Shown here piece after piece: positions 33,451 through 40,568 of a DNA stretch of 40,568 bases. The DNA is from Asterionellopsis glacialis (Eukaryota > Bacillariophyta > Plagiogrammaphyceae > Rhaphoneidales > Asterionellopsidaceae). The notes beneath the pieces were generated by a model. That model ran no database searches and was not told the DNA's origin. It saw nothing but the letters and a program-made list of their open reading frames with translations. Made by a program: the position numbers and the translations under genes. The DNA lies in assembly GCA_014885115.2 (NCBI GenBank), contig WKLE02000986.1, forward strand, positions 1,087 to 41,654, in the 5' to 3' direction. Each line of letters opens with the position of its first letter. Position 1 is the stretch's first letter.

Positions 33451-34341
33451 TTAATTCTTCTGTCGTTTCTCTTCTCCTACTTCCTTCCAATTGTTACTTA
33501 GTTGAATGAATGCATCAGTGAAAAAGATTGTGCAAGAAACAGGTATTGCAACTGCAACCATATTTTTCCCCATACCTCGATGGACAAAGGAATATCCCAT
33601 TTCTTTGTACAAATATCGGACAGTCTCCATTAAAGGTTTATTTGTTTTGAACATTTCATTTCGAATTACATCAAGAGGGTTGGTTAAGATGGCTCCAGCT
33701 AATCCAGCAGCTGCACTCTTATAGGCAGATCTCCAGAGTTGGTCTGATTCATAGGTAGGACTGGATGGATCTGCTTTCGGTAGGATACTACTGTCCATGT
33801 AATCTTTGATTATGACAGCCGTACAATATTTAGGTACGGTTTTTAGAATCCCTGCCGAGGTCCCATGCCACAGTCCACGTAGCCCATGAGTTTCAAAAAT
33901 GTGTCGAATAGACGCACGGATATTCGGTATATTGGATTCAGGATTTTGCAATGTGATGGAACTTCGGACCAGTGGTTGGTTCAAACATTGAACACCTGTA
34001 CTAACCAAGAGAGGAGGGGTGACTGTTGCTAAAGAGTTTGGTACACCCATACGTTTCATAACGTCCTTTCCATAATCGCTACCCCAAAAGATTGCAGCTC
34101 GTGCCCAAGTCATTCCCAGGATTGTTGCAAGCATTCCCTTGTAGGGTGGTGCAAATGCATACAGGTAGGTTGAAATTGTTGGAGGAATTTTTCCCAAGCC
34201 AGCAATTGACATTGATGACACTCGAAAGCCACTTTGACCAACTGCCGAAGCTCGCCACAACGGATAATTAATAGATGCAGCACATGCTGATGCGAACAGG
34301 TACTCCCATGGATGTTCTTTCGCTTGACTTCCACCACCCAT
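33451..34341 (-). CDS. Divergent mitochondrial carrier family (SLC25-like) protein
   Basis: At 296 residues this has the length of a three-repeat mitochondrial carrier. Three Pro-containing signatures lie about 100 residues apart: YPLWRASAV (26-34), QPLVRSSIT (122-130) and NPLDVIRNEMF (221-231). Only the third fits the canonical Px(D/E)xx(K/R) pattern; the first two have lost the acidic residue. GLRGLWHGTSAGILKTVP (about 153-170) resembles the usual helix-2 linker with its Gly-rich turn. Carriers exchange metabolites across the inner mitochondrial membrane, and the substrate cannot be predicted. Loss of charge in repeats 1 and 2 suggests a changed matrix gate or a non-exchanging member. The gene is single-exon and starts at the first ATG. 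Confidence 0.85.
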   Translation of the reverse strand: MGGGSQAKEHPWEYLFASACAASINYPLWRASAVGQSGFRVSSMSIAGLGKIPPTISTYLYAFAPPYKGMLATILGMTWARAAIFWGSDYGKDVMKRMGVPNSLATVTPPLLVSTGVQCLNQPLVRSSITLQNPESNIPNIRASIRHIFETHGLRGLWHGTSAGILKTVPKYCTAVIIKDYMDSSILPKADPSSPTYESDQLWRSAYKSAAAGLAGAILTNPLDVIRNEMFKTNKPLMETVRYLYKEMGYSFVHRGMGKNMVAVAIPVSCTIFFTDAFIQLSNNWKEVGEEKRQKN

Positions 34342-34971
34342 TTTTTTCCTTTTTCAATGCAAGGTCTCAGCGTTGCTTTCTTTGATTTCAAGAAGAAATC
34401 TCTTTCAAGTGCTGTGGTTATTTGTTGGATTGGTCGGGATGCTTGTTATTGTTTGTTGTGTCCGTTCTTCACCATTCGAATTGTGCCGTTCGGCGCAACG
34501 CCAAAATTCCTGCATTTGAGAATGGAACAATGCCATGCTTTCGTGTTTTCTCTTCTTCGTGTTCGGAACACAAACGTCAACATGTGTGCGCGTTCTTGAC
34601 TGCGCCATATATTTTGAATAAGAAAGGATGTTTTTTCCACTCGTGAGGTGACGTCATTCTTTCAAAAAAGGGCTGGCTCATTTTTTTCTTGGTCTCTTGT
34701 TGTTGCAAAAGACTGGACGCTTCGACGGGTAAGAAAACAAAATAATCTTCTCTGTGCCTACCAAAAGCATTCGTGAACTAATAATAATTTTAAATCACAC
34801 ACACTCTTGAAATTTGAAATTATGATGCGATAGAAAATTTTCACATCCGTAATCCCTTTACCAAGTTCTAGTTTCTTTCGATGTTCGTAGTAATGAATAA
34901 AATGCCAAAAAGTTCCAGTGAAAGCTGTGATTTAATGAAAATTGTTAATTTTTTTCTTTTCCAATATGTGT
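34342..34971. other. Intergenic with a CRE-like site
   Basis: Short overlapping frames on both strands have no protein signal. The one notable element is the perfect palindrome TGACGTCA at 34649-34656, about 310 bp upstream of the carrier start codon. Confidence 0.55.
34649..34656. promoter_or_regulatory. CRE palindrome TGACGTCA
   Basis: This is an exact 8-bp bZIP/CREB-type site on the upstream side of the mitochondrial carrier gene. TGACGT-type elements are known to mediate CO2/cAMP responses in diatoms; use here is inferred. Confidence 0.4.
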
Positions 34972-35781
34972 CTAGCTAGCTTGTGTTGGTTTGGCTACAA
35001 AATTTCCCACATATCGAAATTGCGCAAGAATACCTCCACCATTGAAAACTCCCCAGAAACCACCTGGAGGTTCAATATCTTTTTTGACTGTCACAGTTCC
35101 CTCCGAGAGAGAAATGGCCTTACTCTTTTCATCAATATCAATCCGTGCCTGTAAATAAAATCTCATTATTTCACTAGGATTATGAGGATCGGACTTGGGC
35201 AGTCTGATATTGGCTGCCCAATTCATATAGGCCAATCCATCTTCTGATGAAACTTCTTCATCCCATCCCCAAAATTTTTCAATTTCTAGAGTCTCACCAC
35301 CCGTAGGTTCATGTTGAACCAAGTCAGTGTATCCATCAGGTTTAAATAATAGCGTTGCCCTTCCCGAGTAGTATTGCCGAGGTTTTTCATCGGCATTCTT
35401 ATTGTCATCCTTAATAGGTGGTTCACTTGCAAATCGATATGTCAATGTCCATTGCGAGTTTGGTAATGCTGTACAGACGGACTTTATGGGCGCGGGTGTC
35501 GTTGATTTTTCAGATGCTGGAATTTCTTTCCTTTCAAGTTTGGCTTCTAATTCTTCAACTTCTTTTCGCAATTTTGAAGCTGAATCAAGCATACGTTCTA
35601 CATCATCAGGACCTTTTGAAGAGTAAAGACGAATCCCCCTTGGTTCTATTGTCGGTTGATGCTGGATAGAATCGTCCCGTAATTCCAAATGAAACCACGA
35701 AGGATGGTTTGGTGACAAAAATCCATTTGTTAAATGTGTTAGTTGTAAAAGAATCAAAGAATACACTTTTATGTACATCAT
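34972..35781 (-). CDS. Unknown protein with plastid-type bipartite presequence
   Basis: This 269-residue protein opens with a signal peptide of about 20 residues ending LTHLTNG, followed directly by FLSPN. Phe at +1 after the cleavage site is the hallmark of diatom plastid import. A short coiled coil follows (about 58-87, LRKEVEELEAKLERKE). The remaining globular part has GRATLLFKPDGYTDLVQHE, EKFWGWDEE and a C-terminal Gly-rich stretch, GGFWGVFNGGGILAQFRYVG. I do not recognise the fold. The C-terminal pattern resembles other uncharacterised stramenopile plastid proteins, so a stromal role is inferred only from targeting. It is head to head with the NF-YA gene. Confidence 0.8.
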   Translation of the reverse strand: MMYIKVYSLILLQLTHLTNGFLSPNHPSWFHLELRDDSIQHQPTIEPRGIRLYSSKGPDDVERMLDSASKLRKEVEELEAKLERKEIPASEKSTTPAPIKSVCTALPNSQWTLTYRFASEPPIKDDNKNADEKPRQYYSGRATLLFKPDGYTDLVQHEPTGGETLEIEKFWGWDEEVSSEDGLAYMNWAANIRLPKSDPHNPSEIMRFYLQARIDIDEKSKAISLSEGTVTVKKDIEPPGGFWGVFNGGGILAQFRYVGNFVAKPTQAS

Positions 35782-36112
35782 CTTTTAAGTTATGATAACG
35801 CTTTCCTACCGAACGCAATTGCTACTATCCAGTTTTGTCAACAAAAGTGTAAGTTGGAAAAAAGAAATTCCCAACAAGCAACAACACACATCCTGGCGCG
35901 TTGCAACTGCGACACGACGGTGGTGGTGTGGCGGATTGAACACATGGACGCATTGTCGTTATCCTTTGTGATCCAGATTTCGAAAAGATAACTCCTTGAA
36001 GCGATCAAAACTTCTTTGGGTTTTGGTTTCATGCGTCACTTTCACGTTCCATAACGGTTAAAGGACAAACTATAGTCTGTCCTCTTCCGATTCCCAAGTT
36101 GTGGTCTTTCAG

Positions 36113-36158
36113 CCAATGAAATGAAATCCAGTCACATCAACCAATCCTCGCTGATTGG
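36113..36158. promoter_or_regulatory. Three CCAAT boxes upstream of the NF-YA gene
   Basis: CCAAT occurs on the plus strand at 36113-36117 (in AGCCAATGA) and 36141-36145 (in AACCAATCC), and inverted as ATTGG at 36154-36158 (in CTGATTGGTT). The flanks fit the NF-Y consensus (RRCCAAT with S or purine after), the third copy best. They lie about 425-470 bp before the NF-YA ATG and about 330-380 bp before the opposite gene. Confidence 0.6.
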
Positions 36159-36337
36159 TTCTTTGGTAACGTCAGCAGTTTCAAATCGAACTTAAAAAAA
36201 GATACTGTTACTGAAGTGTTGTTTTGACTTGACACCCAACGTCATTTCGTAGAATTGTACGCTGTTCCAGTCACCTACGAGGACACCATGTGCAACAAGT
36301 TTTAAATCATCGTACACAAGAACCAGTGGATCCTACC

Positions 36338-36530
36338 GTACCAGGTACCTGGTACAAAATGTAAACAACAAGGGACGACCCATTCCCTGTCACTCAACTT
36401 TTCAGAGACGCCGTGGTAGAGAACTAGGCAACGAGTACAGAGGTCCTAACTAACGACAGGCTAACAAGAAGGGTTACCAGGTACGTGATATCATGTACAA
36501 TTAGTACCGTGATCTTGTACCTGATACATT
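36338..36530. promoter_or_regulatory. Second cluster of palindromic GTACC-type motifs, with an 18-bp perfect palindrome
   Basis: GTACCAGGTACCTGGTAC at 36338-36355 is a perfect 18-bp palindrome. TACCAGGTAC follows at 36475-36484, the near-palindrome GTACGTGATATCATGTAC at 36481-36498 (one mismatched pair), and TGTACCTGATAC at 36516-36527. The same motif family forms the cluster at 9015-9214. The cluster lies about 50-245 bp before the NF-YA ATG. Confidence 0.62.
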
Positions 36531-36581
36531 GAAGGACCATCAAAAAAGGAATACAATATTAATTAGTAGAGATTGATTGAA

Positions 36582-37355
36582 ATGAACATGGCGGCCGCAG
36601 GAACAGTAATGCCCTCAGATGCTGGCAACCAGTCATACGTTATTGGACAAGACCATGGAATGCAAAACTCAATGGCAAATTACGGTGGAAATCGAGGACC
36701 AGTTGCTGCTCCAGCTCCTGGTTTGACACCCGGTCAGTCCCAGCAACCTCCTTCCGCGGCTATGCTAGCTGCTCATCAACCAACATTGCCCGGTGGCGCT
36801 ATTCCTGGTCAAGCACCTGGTGCACCGCTTCCTCCTTCCGCTCCGCTATGGATGCCACCTGGAACAAGTGGTATGTCTGTACAACAAATGTACGCAGCAG
36901 CTGCCGCTGCAGCGGCTGCTGCAGCAGTTGGCGATGGTGGAGGATCGCAGCCGCCTCCGACTACCTCTCAACCACAATCAGGTCAGCCAAGACCTACCTT
37001 TGTGAACGCTAAGCAGTACCGTCGCATTTTAAAAAGGAGAGAAGCGCGAGCTAAACTGGAAGAGTATTACCGACAAAAACGAGTAGAAGCTCAGAACTCA
37101 GGGAAAAGAAAACCTTACCTCCACGAATCACGCCATCGCCATGCTATGAAGAGGCCACGGGGTCCAGGAGGTCGATTTCTCACCAAGGTAAGTACGAGAA
37201 ATCAGCTCATTCTGAGCTAGTGAAACGAAGGATTCAGCTCCATAGCCACAGAAGATCTCATTTGATTGTTTTCATTGTATACTGCTCTCAATTCTCAATA
37301 GGCTGAGCTAGAAGAATGGCGCAAGAAAAATCCAGACGCCCCACAGTTTTGCTAG
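36582..37355 (+). CDS. NF-YA (HAP2/CBF-B) subunit of the CCAAT-binding transcription factor, two exons
   Basis: Exon 1 36582-37187 and exon 2 37302-37355 (phase-0 GT-AG intron of 114 bp) give 219 residues. The start is the first ATG; the open frame extends upstream only to a TTG. The N-terminus is Pro/Gly/Gln-rich with an 11-residue-scale Ala run, as in transactivation regions. The conserved NF-YA core follows: the NF-YB/YC-binding helix [20 protein letters not shown] (140-159), a linker, then the DNA-binding part [20 protein letters not shown] (180-199). All the key His and Arg residues are in place. Exon 2 adds [21 protein letters not shown] joins the histone-fold pair NF-YB/NF-YC to bind CCAAT in the nucleus. 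CCAAT boxes in its own promoter region suggest feedback. Confidence 0.96.
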
Positions 37356-37976
37356 GCATCATAAAAACATCCGAGCTAGAAGATCTTTGGTTTGGAAGCA
37401 AAAATCTGTTTTGCTTGACCTATTTGATCTCATTGTCCTGCATATTGGTCTAAATTGTAAAATAAGGGGTTTGGAAAATAAGAAAAGGTAGAGACAGTTT
37501 CAAACTGCTATCATGCTTGTGGGTAGACATTGAAAGCAATTTATGCTGGGGAACGTTCTTGTTTGGATCACTCTATCTCTTCTTGTTTTCGAATCCTTCT
37601 GATACTATCTAACATGCATCTTATTATAGACACCTGTTCATTACTACAATTCACAAATCTGTACCTTCCTCCATCAGTTCAAACATTCAACAGCCAGTGA
37701 CTCTAGCTAGCATAGAGTATGTACTAGAGTCTAGTTTTTGGTAGTCTAATTGATAGAGAGAGTTCCGAGATATAGCGACTTCTTTTCTTGAAAATTGTCC
37801 CACTTTCATAATGCAGCAATCTTGTGAGGCAAACGAGTGAAATATAGAAATAGGACTGGCAAAGAAAAGTATTACACTGTAGAGGCCTCCCCTATTTTGA
37901 AATTGGTGCAGAACCAGTACATGTTTATTATGGTATTGGAATGGCTATGATAGTTGCGTTTGTACAACCCCTTATC
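37356..37976. other. Convergent intergenic region, no gene seen
   Basis: This region lies between the 3' ends of NF-YA and the plastid-type unknown gene. A short hairpin-capable pair, GACTCTAG (37699-37706) and CTAGAGTC (37724-37731), is present, but nothing else was recognised. Confidence 0.55.
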
Positions 37977-38825
37977 TCAATCTCTCATGGTTTTCCATGT
38001 CCATATACCAACTCCCATTCCGGCTGCTACACATACTGCATCGATGGCTAATACAGGTATACCCATAAATTCTTCTGTCAGAGAAACACCAGTATATCCC
38101 ATATTCACTTTAATCAAGGTAATGACAGCATCTGATAAACCTTTTCCAAAGAGTATGAGACTTACACCCAACAACGGGAATTTAAGAGGATATTTACTTT
38201 CGTTTTCAAGACGTTCCAACATACTGCTACTTTCGTCTTCTTGTTTGTACCAGCTTTCTGGCATACCCTTTGGTGGACATCGTTGACGTTTTGATATAAC
38301 AGGACCTGCAAGGTCAACACGCATAGATTCAACATCTCTACGAGTATAACCTAACTCTTCAATTAAAACACGTTTTTGTTCTCTTGTAATCATAAAAGCT
38401 GTTGTTGCAGTAGTTGCTACTGGAGATGTTAGTATATCGTCGTTACTAGTAACGACTTGTGGTTGACCTGGAGACGAAGAAGAAGAATCATCATTTTCAG
38501 CGGTATCGTCAGTAGAAGGCATTAATGCATTGCTCACGCCCGATGGAATTTCATCCGATGATTTATCACTGGTCTCAGAAGCACTATCACTGCTAGCCAA
38601 CACCACGAATCTGTAATTTCTTCTTTGGTTACGGAATGCTTGTTGCCTTTTAACAGCCGGTACAATAGGTGAGAACGCATCACAACCATGCTTTACACGA
38701 CATGTCTGCGTAAGATATAGAACTGCTAATAGGAGTAGTGTTGTTGTCTTAGGAAACGGTTGCGTGTTTCTCATCATGGTGTTTGTTGTTCTACTAGAGC
38801 CTATGCCTTGCTTTGTTTCATCCAT
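37977..38825 (-). CDS. Unknown plastid-type membrane protein
   Basis: This 282-residue protein has an N-terminal hydrophobic helix (about 27-41, TTTLLLLAVLYLTQT) and a GCDA|FSP junction (F51), which fits the diatom signal-plus-transit presequence. A Ser/Asp-rich low-complexity stretch follows (about 75-130), then a conserved-looking segment REQKRVLIEELGYTRRDVE and PPKGMPESWY, and two C-terminal membrane helices (about 215-240 and 255-277, the second with AAGMGVGIWTW). I do not recognise a named family. The true start may be the MM pair at residues 17-18, which would put less sequence before the signal helix. An inner plastid membrane or thylakoid location is inferred. Confidence 0.75.
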   Translation of the reverse strand: MDETKQGIGSSRTTNTMMRNTQPFPKTTTLLLLAVLYLTQTCRVKHGCDAFSPIVPAVKRQQAFRNQRRNYRFVVLASSDSASETSDKSSDEIPSGVSNALMPSTDDTAENDDSSSSSPGQPQVVTSNDDILTSPVATTATTAFMITREQKRVLIEELGYTRRDVESMRVDLAGPVISKRQRCPPKGMPESWYKQEDESSSMLERLENESKYPLKFPLLGVSLILFGKGLSDAVITLIKVNMGYTGVSLTEEFMGIPVLAIDAVCVAAGMGVGIWTWKTMRD

Positions 38826-39446
38826 TTTTGTTCCTCTCAGTGCCTGAAGGTGCGAGACATCAGCATGTCAGTCGTACGTCAGCATCAGATGCAGTTTTTG
38901 TGTCTTGTGGCTTGTTGCGCACTTCAAATCCCCCAAGATCCAAGATTTTGCTGTAGAACGCCTGCGCGTTGCGTCCGTTTCGTTGTCACTCCTTCAAACT
39001 AATGATAGATGTTAAAACCCTAAAAATTATCGCTTGGAGTAGATTATTACTGCTGGGAAGTGGTGGTCTGTGTCAGATCCATGTACTGCGCGTCAGAGAA
39101 CGAAAGACACACGCAAAACTGGTCAGAAAGAGCCTTGAAAAAGGCATTGCAAGAGGTTTCCCCAGGGAGGTATAAATTAACAGGAGTTGAAACCAATACC
39201 AGCCAACTTAAGACAAACAACACATACTTTTTAGAAATGGCTCTCGTAGAACCAGCACCAGAGCTCTCATTGTGTAAACTTTATGTAAAATCAAGTTCTT
39301 GGTTTTGTTTTGTTTTTTTTGCATCCTGGACAATCAAAATCACAGACAAGCCACTCCAATGATCAATAACAAACAATGCCACAATGAACACAATCCAATA
39401 GAGCAACAGTATGCTTTGCTGCCTAGACCTTCTGCTTCCAGTTAAA
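38826..39446. other. Intergenic, no gene seen
   Basis: This 621-bp region lies between the plastid-type unknown gene and the relic at the right edge. The open frames are short, with no domain. No repeat boundary of the relic could be identified here. Confidence 0.5.
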
Positions 39447-40568
39447 CTAATTGTCATGCATAATTTTGTATATGTTTTCAAATATATTCTTACATTCGAA
39501 TCTTTCCCCATTATCTTCCATTAAGGGTGTTACACCTTCATGGACATCATGGGCAATACCAACAGAACAAGCTTTTTGGTTGATGACATTCAGGTTGCTA
39601 TCATTCAAAAAGGCCAGTTCACCATGTAGGAAAGTTGGTACTTTAGCATGCTCCTCTGGGGACATTTCTTCATATCTCGTACATTCGTCAATTGCCTTAT
39701 ATTATGTCTGCATGTACCTGTTAAATGCAGGGTGTCTGATAGTGATTCCCACATATTAGTATTTCCATAGGTTGGTAGTAAGTCATGGAAACCCTCCAAG
39801 CTACCCTCATCACGATCTGTCTTGTAAGTTGGCAGGTTGTGTTTTGCCTTTTTGGAGCCTCTGACTTTCTATAAACTTTGTCCAGTGGAAGTACATCCTG
39901 TATATACTTGCAGTTCTTCTTTTGGTTTTCCACTGCACTTTTGGTTTTGGGTTTAAATAAAGTTTTCCCATATCTTGGATCCAACCTTCCCTGTCCCGGA
40001 TCCTGCCCATCACTATGTGATACCTTGAACGTGACAAACCAATCATCTAGTTTGTTTTCAATGATCTCAGAGGGGTATATTTCTTTTTTGCAGTATCTTG
40101 AGAGCTGTTTCCATTGGCTACTTTGTTTCATAGCCCTGACGTCTGCATCTAAATGCCTTTTTCCATTTAAAGTTCCATCTTTGAGTGCCCAGAGTAAATT
40201 GGCCTCATCTTCTACATTAAGGTGACTGGTAGAAGCAGGCCTTTAATGCATTGACAGCTTCTACAAAATCAACATGGCGATCACGTAGGGTTGAGTAAAT
40301 ATGCATAATAATAGTGTCTTTGGCATGTCTACTTAATTGGAACTTGAAGGTTGTTGCATACCTTGGTTCCACTAGGTATGACTGCTGTGCCCATCCTGGT
40401 AGCTGGATTAGCACTTCACTGTCACATGCATGATACGTGCTTTTACAGTTCTGGTTGTTACAGCAGTATTTCATGGATACAACCCATGAAACATGACTGG
40501 CGCAACAGATGAGTGGCATTATGGTGCCATTTTTGGACAGGTCAAACCTGTCATGAATCAACAATCCA
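39447..40568 (-). pseudogene. Frame-broken relic of a transposon-associated protein family, 5' end outside window
   Basis: Four minus-strand pieces in shifting frames read as one decayed protein. Piece 1 (window edge to 40217) has a Cys cluster with CCNNQNC and LPGWAQQSYLVEPRYAT. Piece 2 (40242-39721) has LLWALKDGTLNG, DPRYGKTLFKPKT and YIQDVLPLDKVY. Piece 3 (about 39850-39605) has SLEGFHDLLPTYGNTNMW and LTGTCRHNI. Piece 4 (about 39690-39447) has MSPEEHAKVP and LMEDNGERF. The breaks fall near 40235, 39850 (an A-run) and 39690. The order of motifs (Cys-rich head, LES/FHD block, GTxRxN, DNGERF) matches a repetitive protein family I recall from algal and animal genomes, probably transposase-related; that link is from memory and unverified. 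The expected central part seems missing, so there may also be an internal deletion. Confidence 0.6.

Larger units (their letters stand above)
35782..36581. other. Head-to-head intergenic region rich in regulatory-looking motifs
   Basis: This 800-bp region between the plastid-protein gene and NF-YA holds two distinct motif groups: three CCAAT boxes at 36113-36158 and a cluster of GTACC-type palindromes at 36338-36530. Both are listed separately. No coding frame or RNA gene was recognised. Confidence 0.65.

Noticed and set aside
37699..37731. Short hairpin GACTCTAG/CTAGAGTC after NF-YA
   Set aside because: An 8-bp stem with a 17-bp loop is common by chance, and no terminator of this type is expected for a eukaryotic gene.

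Overview
The window reads as nuclear DNA of a photosynthetic stramenopile, most likely a diatom. It carries a Ty1/copia retrotransposon of the kind abundant in diatom genomes. It has compact genes with few, short GT-AG introns (77-148 bp). At least two encoded proteins have a signal peptide followed directly by Phe (NG|F, DA|F), which resembles the bipartite plastid presequence of diatoms. The species cannot be fixed from the sequence alone.

Layout. 1-1941: 3' part of a copia element (RT, RNase H), a polypurine tract and a probable 3' LTR. 2778-5342 (+): NCA2-like mitochondrial protein. 5480-6994 (-): ureide-permease-like transporter. 7764-8708 (-): unknown membrane protein, head to head with 9459-11010 (+): GT8-like Golgi glycosyltransferase with one intron. 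11603-12388 (+): membrane-anchored hexapeptide sugar O-acetyltransferase. 12500-30593 (-): midasin (MDN1/Rea1), five exons, 5913 residues by my splice model, filling 45% of the window. 31179-31514 (-): PET100-like cytochrome oxidase assembly factor. 32131-33333 (+): C9orf85/DUF2039 zinc protein, three exons. 33451-34341 (-): divergent mitochondrial carrier. 34972-35781 (-): plastid-targeted unknown, head to head with 36582-37355 (+): NF-YA transcription factor, two exons. 37977-38825 (-): plastid-targeted unknown with two membrane helices. 39447-40568 (-): frame-broken relic of a transposon-associated protein.

Most of the window is ordinary housekeeping sequence: 60S ribosome assembly, mitochondrial assembly and transport, nitrogen-compound transport and secretory glycosylation. 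There is no operon logic. I see no defence system, CRISPR array, tRNA or rRNA.

The least explained signals are regulatory. Two clusters of palindromic GTACC(A/T)GGTAC-type motifs lie 27 kb apart, each in a head-to-head intergenic region (9015-9214 and 36338-36530). Three good CCAAT boxes sit in the promoter region of the NF-YA gene itself. A nested inverted repeat lies at 7203-7357.
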